Shown here: positions 36,664-45,929 of the stretch, one piece after another
Layout of the letters: each line of letters begins with the position of its first letter
Position numbering within the stretch: the first letter of the stretch is position 1
Source of the DNA: VRUE01 sp036379955
Lineage (GTDB): Bacteria > Actinomycetota > Thermoleophilia > Solirubrobacterales > 70-9
NCBI GenBank assembly: GCA_036379955.1
Contig: DASVFR010000037.1
Location: 1-64,000 of the forward strand
Reading direction: 5' to 3'
Length of the DNA stretch: 64,000 nt
The notes under the pieces: generated by a model
What the model was told of the DNA's origin: nothing
Databases searched by the model: none
Seen by the model: the letters and a program-made list of their open reading frames with translations, nothing else
Made by a program: the position numbers and the translations under genes

Positions 36664-38478
36664 ATGAGCCTGCAACGGTCAGAGCGGGAACCCGGGATGC
36701 GGCCCGCCGTGGACCCGATCGGCTGGCTGGAGCGGCGGGTCGACCGCTTCGCCGCCTGGTCGCGCCGGGTCGGCGAGAACCGCGTTGCCTACGCCGTCCT
36801 GGCGTTCGCCTACCTGCTCGCCGCGGCGCTGATCCTCGACTGGGGCAAGGGCCAGACCTTCGTCAACGACGAGTGGAACTACCTCGTCACGGTTCGCGGC
36901 TTCTCGATCGAAACCCTGCTGCACCCGCAGAACGGCCACCTGATCCTGGTGCCGCTGCTGCTCTACAAGGCGCTCTTCGCCACGGTCGGCGCCGGCTCTC
37001 ACGTGCCTTACCAGGCGACGACCGTGGTCCTCCACCTCACGGTCGCGACCCTCTTCTTCGCCCTCGTCCGCACCCGTCTGCCACTCGCGGCCGCGGTCGC
37101 GCTCACCGTCCTCCTCGCCTTCTTCGGCGCCGGCTGGGACACGGTGATGGGCGCCTACGAGATCCCCAACCTGACCGGGATGGCAGCCGGCCTGGGGATG
37201 CTGCTGGCGCTCGAGCGCCGCACCGCGGCCGGCAACCTCGCCGCCTGCCTTCTCCTCGGCCTCTCGCTCGCCTCGTTCAGCGTCGGCATCGCCTTCGCCC
37301 TCGGCGCCCTGTTCGCGATCTGGCTCGGCGGTAGGGCGGAGTGGCGCCGCGTCTGGATCGTCCTCGTTCCCGGCGCCCTCTACGTCGCCTGGTTCCTCTG
37401 GGCGCGCAAGTTCGGCCAGTCGGAGGTGACCGCGGAGGCGCTGAGCAGCCTCTTCAGCGGAATGGCCGATCAGCTGGCCGCCCTCTGCGCCGCGATCACC
37501 GGCCTCTTCCGCGTCCCCGGCAGCGCCGGGGTGCCGGAACTGATCGAAATCAGGCCGGCCTGGGGGTACCCGCTAGCGGTCGTCCTCGCCGGGCTCGTCG
37601 CTCTGCACGTGCGCCGCGCTCCCCGCTCGATCCGCTTCTGGACCGTCGCCGGCACGCTCGTCGTCTACACCGCCCTGGTCGCCGCCGGCCTGAGTCCCGC
37701 TCGGGCGCCGAACGCGAGCCGCTACGTCTACATGGGCGGGGTCCTCGCCCTGCTGCTCGTCGCCGAGCTGGGACGCGACGTCCGCTGGTCGACCGCGGTC
37801 AGCCTCGTGGCCGCGGTCCTCTTCGGCCTCTCGCTGACGGCCAACGTCGCCGAGCTGCGCGTCGGCGGCCACCTCTTCGGTGCCGAGGGCGAGACCAACC
37901 GGGCGACCCTGGCCGCGCTGGAGCTGGCTCGCGACCGGGTCGACCCCAACCTCGCGGTCGAGGACTCCTCGACGACCCACTCGCATCCCGACATGCTCTT
38001 CCCGGCATGGGCCTACTTCGACGCGGCCGCAGACTTCGGCTCGCCTGCGTTCGACGAAGCCGAACTCGCGGCGAGCGGGGAGCAGGCGCGCGAAGCGGCC
38101 GACCAGGAGCTGGTCCGCGCGCTGGGAATCGAAGCGGCCCCGGCCGGCGCCCCGCGCGTCGATCGCGCGGGACAGGCGCCGACGGTCAGCGGCGAAGCGG
38201 GCGGCCGGGCGCTGACCCGTGGGCCCTGCGTGGCGCTCCTCCCCGAAGCGGGCCGGACCGCAACCTTCACGCTTGAGCTGCCGCCGGGGGGGCTGAGCTA
38301 CCGCACGGCCCCCGGCAACACGGTGGAAGCGAAGCTCGGGCGGTTCGCGGACAGCCCGGTCGTCGAACTGCCGCCGGTTGCTGGCTCGGCCGAAGTCGCC
38401 ATCCCCGGCGATCGCTCCCCCGTTCGGTGGACCGCCGAGCTGACCACGGCCAGGAGGGTTCTTGCCTGCTCCCGCTGA
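36664..38478 (+). CDS. Polytopic membrane protein, glycosyltransferase-C-like (DEW/NGH family)
   Basis: 604 residues. About 10-11 transmembrane helices in the first 400 residues, then an extracytoplasmic C-terminal domain. The first large loop has FVNDEWNYLV and LHPQNGHLILVPLLLYK; an acidic pair early in the first outer loop is typical of lipid-linked sugar transferases (GT-C fold). The paralog at 50671 has the same DEW and P-NGH motifs and a similar C-terminal beta domain. The substrate is unknown. TAGACT 36648-36653 ends 10 bases before the ATG (leaderless). Confidence 0.75.
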   Translation: MSLQRSEREPGMRPAVDPIGWLERRVDRFAAWSRRVGENRVAYAVLAFAYLLAAALILDWGKGQTFVNDEWNYLVTVRGFSIETLLHPQNGHLILVPLLLYKALFATVGAGSHVPYQATTVVLHLTVATLFFALVRTRLPLAAAVALTVLLAFFGAGWDTVMGAYEIPNLTGMAAGLGMLLALERRTAAGNLAACLLLGLSLASFSVGIAFALGALFAIWLGGRAEWRRVWIVLVPGALYVAWFLWARKFGQSEVTAEALSSLFSGMADQLAALCAAITGLFRVPGSAGVPELIEIRPAWGYPLAVVLAGLVALHVRRAPRSIRFWTVAGTLVVYTALVAAGLSPARAPNASRYVYMGGVLALLLVAELGRDVRWSTAVSLVAAVLFGLSLTANVAELRVGGHLFGAEGETNRATLAALELARDRVDPNLAVEDSSTTHSHPDMLFPAWAYFDAAADFGSPAFDEAELAASGEQAREAADQELVRALGIEAAPAGAPRVDRAGQAPTVSGEAGGRALTRGPCVALLPEAGRTATFTLELPPGGLSYRTAPGNTVEAKLGRFADSPVVELPPVAGSAEVAIPGDRSPVRWTAELTTARRVLACSR

Positions 38479-40429
38479 GCAGACTGCCCGCCCCGCACCC
38501 GAATCCGCTCCCTCCACCCACAGGCGCGGGATCGACGCGGCCCTGTTCAAGGCCGTCCTGCTCTCCTCACCGCTCTGGGGCGCGGCGATCGCGATCGCCA
38601 CCTGGCCGATCGGGACGATCGAGCCCACTCCCGGTCTCGACCAGTCCTGGGTGGCCGGTCTTTACATGGAGGCGGCGCGGGGCATGCAGGCGGGCACCGA
38701 GGTCGTCTTCACCTACGGTCCGCTGGGCTTCCTCGGGCTGCCCAACCTCTACGACGTCTGGCTCGGTCGCATCGCCTTCCTCTGGTCCTTCCTGATCCAG
38801 GTGGCGCTCTGCGGCTCGCTGATCTGGGCGGCTCGCCGCGCGTTCGGGTTCCCGCTCGCGGTTCTCGTCGTCCTGCTGGTGACCTCGGTGGCGACCGCCG
38901 ACCCGCTGCTGCTGGCGGCGACGGTGGCCTGCGCCGCGGCGCTCTTCGGCGAGTGGAGCCCGAGGCGGCGGGCCTGGTTCGCGATCGGCATCGGCGCGCT
39001 AGCGGGGATCGAGCTGCTCGGGTCGTTGCGCGACGGGCCGACCCTGGCGATCATGGGCCTCGCCACCTGCCTCACCTTCTCCGACCGCCGCCGCGCGGTC
39101 CCCGGGTTTCTCCTCGCCACGGCAGCGAGCTTCGGCCTGTTCTGGTTGGTGACCGGCCAGGCCGTCTCGGACCTCGGTCAGTACATGGTCAACACCGCGA
39201 GCGTGGTCAGCGGCTACTCCACCTCGATGGTGGTCTTCGGTCCCGGCCCGTGGTGGGAGAGGCCCGCCGTCGTCGTCGGGATCGTCACGGTCGCGGTCGT
39301 CTGCCTGGCGGCCGTCCGCGGGCGCGACCGCGCCCGCCAGGTCGGCTGCGTCGTGACCGTTGCCGCGGTCACGTTCCTGATGTACAAGCACGCAATCGTC
39401 CGCGAAGCTCCGGATCGCATCGAGCCCTTCGTAGCGGCGTCGCTGGCAATCTGCCTCGCCCTCTCTCCATACGTGCGCCGGTTGATCTCGGTCCCCGCCG
39501 TCTTGGTCTTGCTCACCTTCCTCTACATCGCCGCCAGCGAGCATCTCGACTCGACCCTCGCCTACGAAACGCGTGCCAGGACCTTTCGCACCCAGCTGGA
39601 AACGATGGCGATCCCGGGCCGGGCCGAGGCCCTGCAGCGCCAGGGGCGCGAATGGCTGATCAGCGAATACGACCTCGGCCCGCGCGAACTGGCGCTCGTA
39701 CGCGGCCGGACCGTTCACGTCGCGCCCTGGGAGGCCAACGTCGCCTGGGCGTATGGCCTTGACTGGGACCCGCTTCCCGTCTTCCAGCAGTACTCCGCGT
39801 ATACCGGCAGGCTCGACCGGCTGAACGCGGCCAAGCTCGAATCCCCCTCGGCGCCCGAGACGATTCTCTGGCAGAACACCGCTCCCGAGGGGCTTGCCAA
39901 CCACCCGGGGGCGATAGACAATCGCTGGCCGGCCTTCGAGTCGCCGGCTCAGATGGTCGCGATGTTCTGCCGCTACCGGGCCCTGAGCTGGAACGCTCGC
40001 TGGGCCGTCCTGCGCCGAGGGCCGAACCGCTGCGGCCCAGAGCGCCCGCTCGAGACCGTGACGACCGGCAACGCCGAGGCGGTGCGGCTGCCCCCGACCG
40101 GGCGGGACGAGGCGCTGCTGGTCCGCGTCGATGGCCTCGGCATCACCGGAGTCGAACGGCTGCGCAACCTGCTCTTCAGGGCGGCCCGGCGCAGCGTCGT
40201 CCTCGACGGGGCTGGCTGGAGCCTGGTCGGGGAAACGGCGGCTGACGGCCTGCTCCTGCGGGCCCCGAGATGGGCCGACTACCCGGAACCGTTCCGGCTG
40301 GGAAGGGTAAGACGCGAAGTCACCTTCGTCCGCGAACCGGGCCGCCTCACTGGCGTGACCGACTCGACCAAGCTCACGCTGCATTTCTACGCGCTGCCGT
40401 TGCGCGCCCCGGCGACTCTCGCGCGATAG
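38462..40429 (+). CDS. Polytopic membrane protein, possible glycosyltransferase
   Basis: 655 residues, about 10 transmembrane helices, then a soluble C-terminal region of about 250 residues. The first outer loop reads GLDQSWVAGLYMEA...FTYGPLGFLGLPN; the YGPLGF motif is common in PMT/GT-C-like membrane proteins. TTG at 38462 is the start, set by AGGAGGG about 5 bases upstream, so it overlaps the preceding gene by 17 bases and is translationally coupled to it. The substrate cannot be assigned. Confidence 0.72.
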   Translation: MPAPAEQTARPAPESAPSTHRRGIDAALFKAVLLSSPLWGAAIAIATWPIGTIEPTPGLDQSWVAGLYMEAARGMQAGTEVVFTYGPLGFLGLPNLYDVWLGRIAFLWSFLIQVALCGSLIWAARRAFGFPLAVLVVLLVTSVATADPLLLAATVACAAALFGEWSPRRRAWFAIGIGALAGIELLGSLRDGPTLAIMGLATCLTFSDRRRAVPGFLLATAASFGLFWLVTGQAVSDLGQYMVNTASVVSGYSTSMVVFGPGPWWERPAVVVGIVTVAVVCLAAVRGRDRARQVGCVVTVAAVTFLMYKHAIVREAPDRIEPFVAASLAICLALSPYVRRLISVPAVLVLLTFLYIAASEHLDSTLAYETRARTFRTQLETMAIPGRAEALQRQGREWLISEYDLGPRELALVRGRTVHVAPWEANVAWAYGLDWDPLPVFQQYSAYTGRLDRLNAAKLESPSAPETILWQNTAPEGLANHPGAIDNRWPAFESPAQMVAMFCRYRALSWNARWAVLRRGPNRCGPERPLETVTTGNAEAVRLPPTGRDEALLVRVDGLGITGVERLRNLLFRAARRSVVLDGAGWSLVGETAADGLLLRAPRWADYPEPFRLGRVRREVTFVREPGRLTGVTDSTKLTLHFYALPLRAPATLAR

Positions 40430-40453
40430 CGGCCGCGCACTATCCTGCGCTGC

Positions 40454-42508
40454 GTGGCGAAGGACACCGAGAAGCTGATCCGCCAGCTCTCGCTGATCTC
40501 GTTCCTGATGGCACAGGGGAGGCCGGTTTCGGCGCTCGAGATCAAGCGCGAGGTGGAGGGCTACAGCGACATGAACGACGACGCGTTCGCGCGCCGCTTC
40601 TACGCGGACCGTGCCGAGCTCGAGAGCCTCGGCATCCAGCTCGGAGTCGAGAAGCCTGGAGAGGGCTTCTTCGAGGCCGAGCTCTACTCGCTGCCGCCGG
40701 AGAACTTCTACCTCGACCCGATCGAGTTCACGCCCGAGGAGTTGGCGGCGCTGAGCACGGCGCTCTCGCTGCTCTCCGAAGGAGACTTCGCTTACGCCGA
40801 GCCGCTGCGGCTCGCCCTGCAGCAGGTCGCCTGGGGGCACCCCAACCCGCTTGAGGAGGGCGGCCGGGCGCCGGTCGAGATGGCGATGACCGCCTCGGCC
40901 GGGGGGCGCGAGCTCTCGCAGCGCCTCTCCAAGATCGAGACCGCGATCTCGCGCCGCAAGACGATCGAGTTCACCTACTACACGATGGAGCGCGACGAGA
41001 CCGCGAAGCGCAAGGTCGACCCCTACCACCTGGTCTTCCGCGGCGGGCAGTTCTACCTGATCGGCCACGCGCACGAGCGCGACGCGGTGCGCGTCTTCCG
41101 CCTCTCGCGGATCCAGGGCAAGGTCGGCTACGCCTCGAAGGCCGAGCACGACTTCTCGCCGCCCGAGGACTTCGACCGCCGCGACTACGGCCAGCGCGCC
41201 GACTGGCAGCTGGGGGAGATCCGCGGCAAGGCGAAGGTCTTCGTGCGCGACCGGATCGCCTGGCTGGTCGAGCGCGACTACGGCGCCTACGGCGAGCTGC
41301 GGCCGGCGAAGCGCTCCGACGGCGCACCGGGCAAAGGCTCGGTCTTCGAGACCGAGTACGCCTCGCCGCGCGAGCTGATCGCCTGGGTGCTGCGCTGGCG
41401 CCAGAACGCTCAGGTGCTTGGCCCCGACGAGCTGCGCGCGGAGGCCGAGAGCCGCCTCGGCCTGCTCCACGATCGCCATCGCAACGGCGGCTTCGAGCCC
41501 GCCGAAACTGTCGATCGGCCGCTGCGTGAGGCGCCGCGGCGGACGCGGTCCAACGGGCGCGGCGAGGCTGCGATCCGGCCCGAGCGCTTCGCCCGCCTCG
41601 TCACCCTCGCCGGCCTCCTCATCGACTCGGCCAAACGGGGCGAGCGCCTCGGCGTCGCCGACCTGCGCAACCGGCTGGAGCTCACCGGCGAGGAGCTGCA
41701 GGAGGACATCGACCTGCTCAACGTCGTCAACTTCGGCGGTGGCACCTACGTCCTCTACGCCGAAGTCGTCGGCGACGAGATCGAGGTCGACTCCGAGCCC
41801 TACGGCGACAACTTCGCCCGCCCGGCGCGGCTGCTGCCGCTGGAGGCGAAGGCGCTGGTCGCCGCGATCGACCTCTTCGGCGACCACCTGCCGCAGGGAG
41901 GGCTGCAGAGCGCCCGCGGGAAGATCGTCGAGGCGCTCGGCCACGACCCCTCCGAGGAGGGGTTGGAGATCGCTTCGGCCAGCGGCGGCGACGCCGAGGT
42001 CGCGCGCATGGTCAACGAGGCGATCGGCGGCCGGCGGGTGCTCGAGATCCAGTACTACAAGGAGAACGAGGACCAGTTCACCAAACGCGCGGTCGAGCCC
42101 TACCGGCTGGAGAACGGCAAAGAGGGCTGGTACGCGGAGTGCTACGACCTGACCAAAAGCGGCGTGCGTCACTTCAAGCTCGACCGGATCAAGGAGGCGA
42201 CGCTCACCGAGGACGCCTACGAGCCCCGTCCCGAGGTCGAGGAGCTGGCCGGGGTCGAGGGTTGGATGACCCACGGCGAGGTGCCGACCGCCCACGTCGC
42301 CCGCGTCTGGGTCTCGCCCGAGCGGGCGCGCTGGCTGCGCGAGGAGCGCACCGTGGTCGAGGAGCTGGCCGACGGCGCCGTCGTCGTCGAGCTGCCCTAC
42401 GCCGGCACTTCGTGGCTCGTGCGCGAGATCCTGCGCGGCGCCGGCGACCTCGTCGTGCTCGAGCCCGAGGACGCGCGCGCGGCGATCGCCAAAGAGGTCG
42501 GCGGCTGA
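40454..42508 (+). CDS. Fused PafB-PafC WYL-domain transcriptional regulator
   Basis: 684 residues with two complete HTH-WYL-WCX units in one chain (about 1-330 and 370-684). The second WYL region contains RVLEIQYYKEN...AVEPYRLENGKEGWYAECYD. PafBC controls the RecA-independent DNA-damage response in actinobacteria and is usually two genes; natural fusions are known in some lineages. TATCCT at 40441-40446 ends 7 bases before GTG 40454, so the message is leaderless. The usual proteasome-accessory neighbours (pafA, tatAC) are not in this window. Confidence 0.88.
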   Translation: MAKDTEKLIRQLSLISFLMAQGRPVSALEIKREVEGYSDMNDDAFARRFYADRAELESLGIQLGVEKPGEGFFEAELYSLPPENFYLDPIEFTPEELAALSTALSLLSEGDFAYAEPLRLALQQVAWGHPNPLEEGGRAPVEMAMTASAGGRELSQRLSKIETAISRRKTIEFTYYTMERDETAKRKVDPYHLVFRGGQFYLIGHAHERDAVRVFRLSRIQGKVGYASKAEHDFSPPEDFDRRDYGQRADWQLGEIRGKAKVFVRDRIAWLVERDYGAYGELRPAKRSDGAPGKGSVFETEYASPRELIAWVLRWRQNAQVLGPDELRAEAESRLGLLHDRHRNGGFEPAETVDRPLREAPRRTRSNGRGEAAIRPERFARLVTLAGLLIDSAKRGERLGVADLRNRLELTGEELQEDIDLLNVVNFGGGTYVLYAEVVGDEIEVDSEPYGDNFARPARLLPLEAKALVAAIDLFGDHLPQGGLQSARGKIVEALGHDPSEEGLEIASASGGDAEVARMVNEAIGGRRVLEIQYYKENEDQFTKRAVEPYRLENGKEGWYAECYDLTKSGVRHFKLDRIKEATLTEDAYEPRPEVEELAGVEGWMTHGEVPTAHVARVWVSPERARWLREERTVVEELADGAVVVELPYAGTSWLVREILRGAGDLVVLEPEDARAAIAKEVGG

Positions 42509-42552
42509 GGTTCTGACGGGTTGATGACCCTATGGGGTCAAAAAGGCGTCAA

Positions 42553-43278
42553 ATGACCGCTCTAGCGCCGGGGCACCCCGAGATCGTCCGGATCGTCGCG
42601 CCCAACCCGGGGCCGATGACGCTGGCGGGGACGAACACCTACCTCTACGGGTCCGATCCGTGCGCGATCGTCGACCCCGGCCCCGACGTCGCCGCCCACC
42701 TCGACGCGGTGCGCGCGGCGGCGGAGGAGCGCGGCGGGATCGGCCTCGTCCTCCTCACCCACAACCACGGCGATCATGCCGACGGGGCAGGGGAGCTCGA
42801 GGCCGAGATCGTGCTGCCGGCCGACGGCGAGGAGCGCGCCGGCCTGCGGGCGCTCGCCACTCCCGGCCACGCCCCCGAGCACGTCTGTCTGCTGAGCGAC
42901 GACGGCGTCTGCTTCAGCGGCGATCTCGTGCTCGGCGAGGGCTCGACCTTCGTCCCTCCCGACGGCGGCTCGCTCGCCGCCTACATGGACTCGCTGCGCC
43001 GGGTGCAGGCCGAGCCGGTCGAGCTGATCTGCCCCGGCCACGGCCCCTGGATCGAGGACCCCGCGGCGAAGCTGGCCGAGTACGTCGAGCATCGCGAGAT
43101 GCGCGAGCGTCGCCTGCTCGCCGCCCTGCGGCGCGGCGAGCGCTCGCGCGAGGCGCTGCTCGCCGAGGCCTGGAGCGACGTCCCCGTCGAGCTCCGCCCG
43201 GCCGCGGCCCTGGTGATGCAGGCCCACCTTGACAAGCTCGCCGCCGAAGGCCGCTTCGAAGCCGACATCTCACCCTGA
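42553..43278 (+). CDS. MBL-fold metallohydrolase (LACTB2-like)
   Basis: 241 residues. The metallo-beta-lactamase fold has THNHGDHADG (dizinc ligands), a TPGHAPEH turn, SGDLVLG and ICPGHGP. The C-terminal 60 residues form a winged-helix-like region like that of LACTB2-type hydrolases or nucleases. The start is ATG 42553 or ATG 42532; the first follows AGGCG. A 22-bp perfect hairpin follows the stop. Confidence 0.87.
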   Translation: MTALAPGHPEIVRIVAPNPGPMTLAGTNTYLYGSDPCAIVDPGPDVAAHLDAVRAAAEERGGIGLVLLTHNHGDHADGAGELEAEIVLPADGEERAGLRALATPGHAPEHVCLLSDDGVCFSGDLVLGEGSTFVPPDGGSLAAYMDSLRRVQAEPVELICPGHGPWIEDPAAKLAEYVEHREMRERRLLAALRRGERSREALLAEAWSDVPVELRPAAALVMQAHLDKLAAEGRFEADISP

Positions 43279-43283
43279 TCCGC

Positions 43284-43330
43284 TTCCGGTGCGCTTTATG
43301 TGGTCATCGACCACATAAAGCGCACCGGAA
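43284..43330. terminator. Perfect 22-bp hairpin
   Basis: Arms 43284-43305 and 43309-43330 are perfectly complementary around the loop ATC. It lies 6 bases after the MBL-hydrolase stop and before the penicillin acylase promoter. AT-rich parts of the stem (TTTATGTGGTC) stand out from the surroundings. Confidence 0.75.
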
Positions 43331-43371
43331 CGATGAGGTTGGGTTGGCTGGTTGGCCAGTACCCTTGGCCG

Positions 43372-45756
43372 ATGGCGGGCAGACGAGCGGCGCGGACGGG
43401 ACTGACGATCGGTCTGGCGAGCACTGGGCTTGCGGCCGTGACCACGGCTGCCGCCTGGCACTGGCTCGCCCGCCGGCCGCTGCCCAAGCAGAAGGGGACG
43501 ATCGCGCTCGACGGTCTTGAGGGGCCGGTCCGGGTGCGGCGCGACCGCTGGAACGTGCCGCACGTCGAAGCGCAGGGTGCCGCCGACCTTTGGTTCGCCG
43601 AGGGGTTCTGCCATGCCCAGGAAAGGCTGTTCCAGATGGACTTCTACCGGCGCGTCGTCAGCGGGCGGGTGTCGGAGCTCGCCGGCCCCGAGGGGCTGCC
43701 GATCGACCGGCTGATGCGCACGCTCGGCATCCGCCGCACGGCCGAGCGCGAGGCGGCGACGCTCGACCCCGAGCTGCTCGCCCTGCTCAACCGCTTCTGC
43801 GAGGGCGTCAACGCGGCGGCGGCCGGCGCCAAGGCGCTGCCCTTCGAGATGCAGCTGCTGCGCCTCGCCTGGAAGCCGTGGCGCCCGGTCGACATCCTCA
43901 GCCTCGGCAAGCTGCTCGCCTTCGGCCTCTCGACCAACTGGGAGCGGGAGCTGCTGCGCGCCGACATGATCCGCGCCCTCGGGCCGGAGCTGGCGGCCAA
44001 GCTTGACAACCCATACCCCGCGGGCAACCCCGTCGTCACCCAGGAAGCCTGGTCGGGCGAAGGCCTGCCGATCGTCGAGCAGATCGACGCCGTGCGCCGC
44101 TCGATCGGCCTTGCCGCCGAGGCGAGCGGGTCGAACAACTGGGCGGTCTCGGGCAAGCTCAGCGCCAGCGGCTCGCCGCTGATCGCCGGCGACCCCCACC
44201 TGCCGCCGAGCATGCCGGGGATCTGGTTTCAGATCGGGCTGACGCTCGGCGACCGCTTCGTGCGAGGCGCCTCGCTGCCCGGCTTGCCGGGTGTCTTCAT
44301 GGGCCAGAACAACGACGTCTGCTGGACCTTCACCAACGTGATGGCAGACGTCCAGGACCTCTTCGTCGAGCGGGTCGATGGCGACCGCTATCTCTTCGAA
44401 GGCGAGTGGCGCCCGCTCGAGATCGTGCGCGAGGAGATCGCGGTCAAGGGCCGCGAGGAGCCCGAGGTGCTCGACGTGCGGATCACCCACCACGGCCCGC
44501 TGGTCAACGCGGCTCTCGGCGCCGACGAATCGGAGCCGCTCGCCCTGCGCTGGCAGACCCTCGACCAGCCGACTGCCTTCAAGGGAATGTTCGAGCTGCA
44601 CGAGATCGCCTCCGGCCCGGAGCTGGTTGCCAAGCTCGCCGACCACAGCTCGCCCGCGTCCAACCTGATCTGGGCCGACCGCCACGGCTCGATCGGCTAC
44701 AAGCTGATCGGCCGCCTGCCGCTGCGCAGGGGCGGCTGCCCGGACCTGCCCAAGCCGGGATGGACGGGGGAGTTCGAGTGGGAGGGAACGGTCCCCTACG
44801 AGGAGCTGCCGGAAAAGGTCGACCCCGAGAGCGGCTTCCTCGTCACCGCCAACAACCGCATCGTCGGCGACGACTATCCCCACCACATCACCAGCGAGTG
44901 GTTGGACGGCTTCCGCGCGGCGCGGATCGAGCAGCTGCTGCGAGCCAGCGACGAGCACACGATCGAGGGCTTCGAGGCGATGCAGTCCGACAACCTCTCG
45001 CTGCCGGGGATCGAGGCGGCGCGGCGGCTGGGCCGGCTGCAGCCGGTGGGCCAACGCGAGACGAGCGCGATCGAGCGCCTGCGCAGCTGGGACGGCCGGC
45101 TCGACCCCGATTCGATCGCCGGCACGATCTACCAGGCCTTCCTGCTGCGCCTGGCGCGGGAGGTGGCGCGCGCCGCGATCGGCGATCGTGATCTCTGCGA
45201 GCGCTGGCTCGACCGCGCCGACAACGGCTTCACCCCGCACGTCACCTCGCCCTGGCGCTGGCACTCGCACCTGATGGACCTCTGGGAGTCCGAAGACGAG
45301 GAGCTGATCGGCCGCCCCTGGGAGGGGCTGGTGCTGGAGGCGCTGAGCGGCGCCCTCGACGATCTCGAGGAGCGCTTCGGGCCCGACCCCCAGGCCTGGC
45401 GCTGGGGCCACGTGCACGAGATGGAGTTCCCGCATCCGCTCGGCGAGGCGAACCCGCTGCTGCGCAAGCTGCTCAACCGCAGACTCAGGGCCGGCGGCGC
45501 CCAGGAGACCGTGAGTCAGATCGCCTACGACCCCAACGACCCCTACAAGGCGGTCTGGGCGCCGAGCTGGCGCATGGTCGCCGACCCGACCGCGCCCGAG
45601 CGCTCGCGCTGGCAGATGTTCACCGGCCAGTCCGGGCACCCGGCCAGCCGTCACTACGACGACCTGCAGGCCGACTGGTTGGAGGGGCGGACGCAGCCGA
45701 TGGCGGGTGAGGGGCCTTGGCGCGAGTTGGACCTCGTGCCTGGGGCGGGTTCGTAA
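43372..45756 (+). CDS. Penicillin acylase family amidohydrolase
   Basis: 794 residues. An N-terminal hydrophobic segment (GLTIGLASTGLAAVTTAAAW, about 10-29) is a signal or anchor. The precursor has alpha and beta parts; autocleavage exposes the nucleophile Ser at about residue 254 in GSNNWAVSG. Later blocks (GDPHLPPSMPGIWFQ, HHGPLVN, NNRIV) fit the Ntn-hydrolase fold. Family members cleave amides such as acyl-homoserine lactones or beta-lactam side chains; the real substrate is unknown. TACCCT 43360-43365 ends 6 bases before the ATG (leaderless). Confidence 0.9.
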   Translation: MAGRRAARTGLTIGLASTGLAAVTTAAAWHWLARRPLPKQKGTIALDGLEGPVRVRRDRWNVPHVEAQGAADLWFAEGFCHAQERLFQMDFYRRVVSGRVSELAGPEGLPIDRLMRTLGIRRTAEREAATLDPELLALLNRFCEGVNAAAAGAKALPFEMQLLRLAWKPWRPVDILSLGKLLAFGLSTNWERELLRADMIRALGPELAAKLDNPYPAGNPVVTQEAWSGEGLPIVEQIDAVRRSIGLAAEASGSNNWAVSGKLSASGSPLIAGDPHLPPSMPGIWFQIGLTLGDRFVRGASLPGLPGVFMGQNNDVCWTFTNVMADVQDLFVERVDGDRYLFEGEWRPLEIVREEIAVKGREEPEVLDVRITHHGPLVNAALGADESEPLALRWQTLDQPTAFKGMFELHEIASGPELVAKLADHSSPASNLIWADRHGSIGYKLIGRLPLRRGGCPDLPKPGWTGEFEWEGTVPYEELPEKVDPESGFLVTANNRIVGDDYPHHITSEWLDGFRAARIEQLLRASDEHTIEGFEAMQSDNLSLPGIEAARRLGRLQPVGQRETSAIERLRSWDGRLDPDSIAGTIYQAFLLRLAREVARAAIGDRDLCERWLDRADNGFTPHVTSPWRWHSHLMDLWESEDEELIGRPWEGLVLEALSGALDDLEERFGPDPQAWRWGHVHEMEFPHPLGEANPLLRKLLNRRLRAGGAQETVSQIAYDPNDPYKAVWAPSWRMVADPTAPERSRWQMFTGQSGHPASRHYDDLQADWLEGRTQPMAGEGPWRELDLVPGAGS

Positions 45757-45757
45757 G

Positions 45758-45871
45758 GGACCTGCTGGGGTGGGGCCCTCCACTTGCGCCTTTTCTGTGG
45801 AGAGGAGCCGGCTGGCGCCTCTAGCTCACCGGAAAAGGCTAAAACGTTCCGGACCCCACCCCAGCAGGTCC
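45758..45871. repeat. Large nested inverted repeat after penicillin acylase gene
   Basis: A perfect 18-base outer stem (45758-45775 with 45854-45871) encloses an inner GCCTTTTC/GAAAAGGC stem (45788-45795 with 45832-45839) and an apical TGGAGAG...CTAG segment. The layout and the apical motif match the element at 4578-4702. Probably a terminator-like element of the same family. Confidence 0.65.
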
Positions 45872-45929
45872 TCACGGAACGTCTCATGCACTCGGTTTTA
45901 GCTTGAAGCCGAAACCATCGGTTGCTGCG

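Noticed and set aside
38999..42295. Long minus-strand open frame opposite the membrane protein and PafBC genes
   Set aside because: Same GC-bias effect; the plus strand has convincing WYL and transmembrane features and the antisense product has none.
43270..45783. Long minus-strand open frame opposite the penicillin acylase gene
   Set aside because: The plus-strand gene has the GSNNW active site and full family length; the antisense frame has no recognisable motif.
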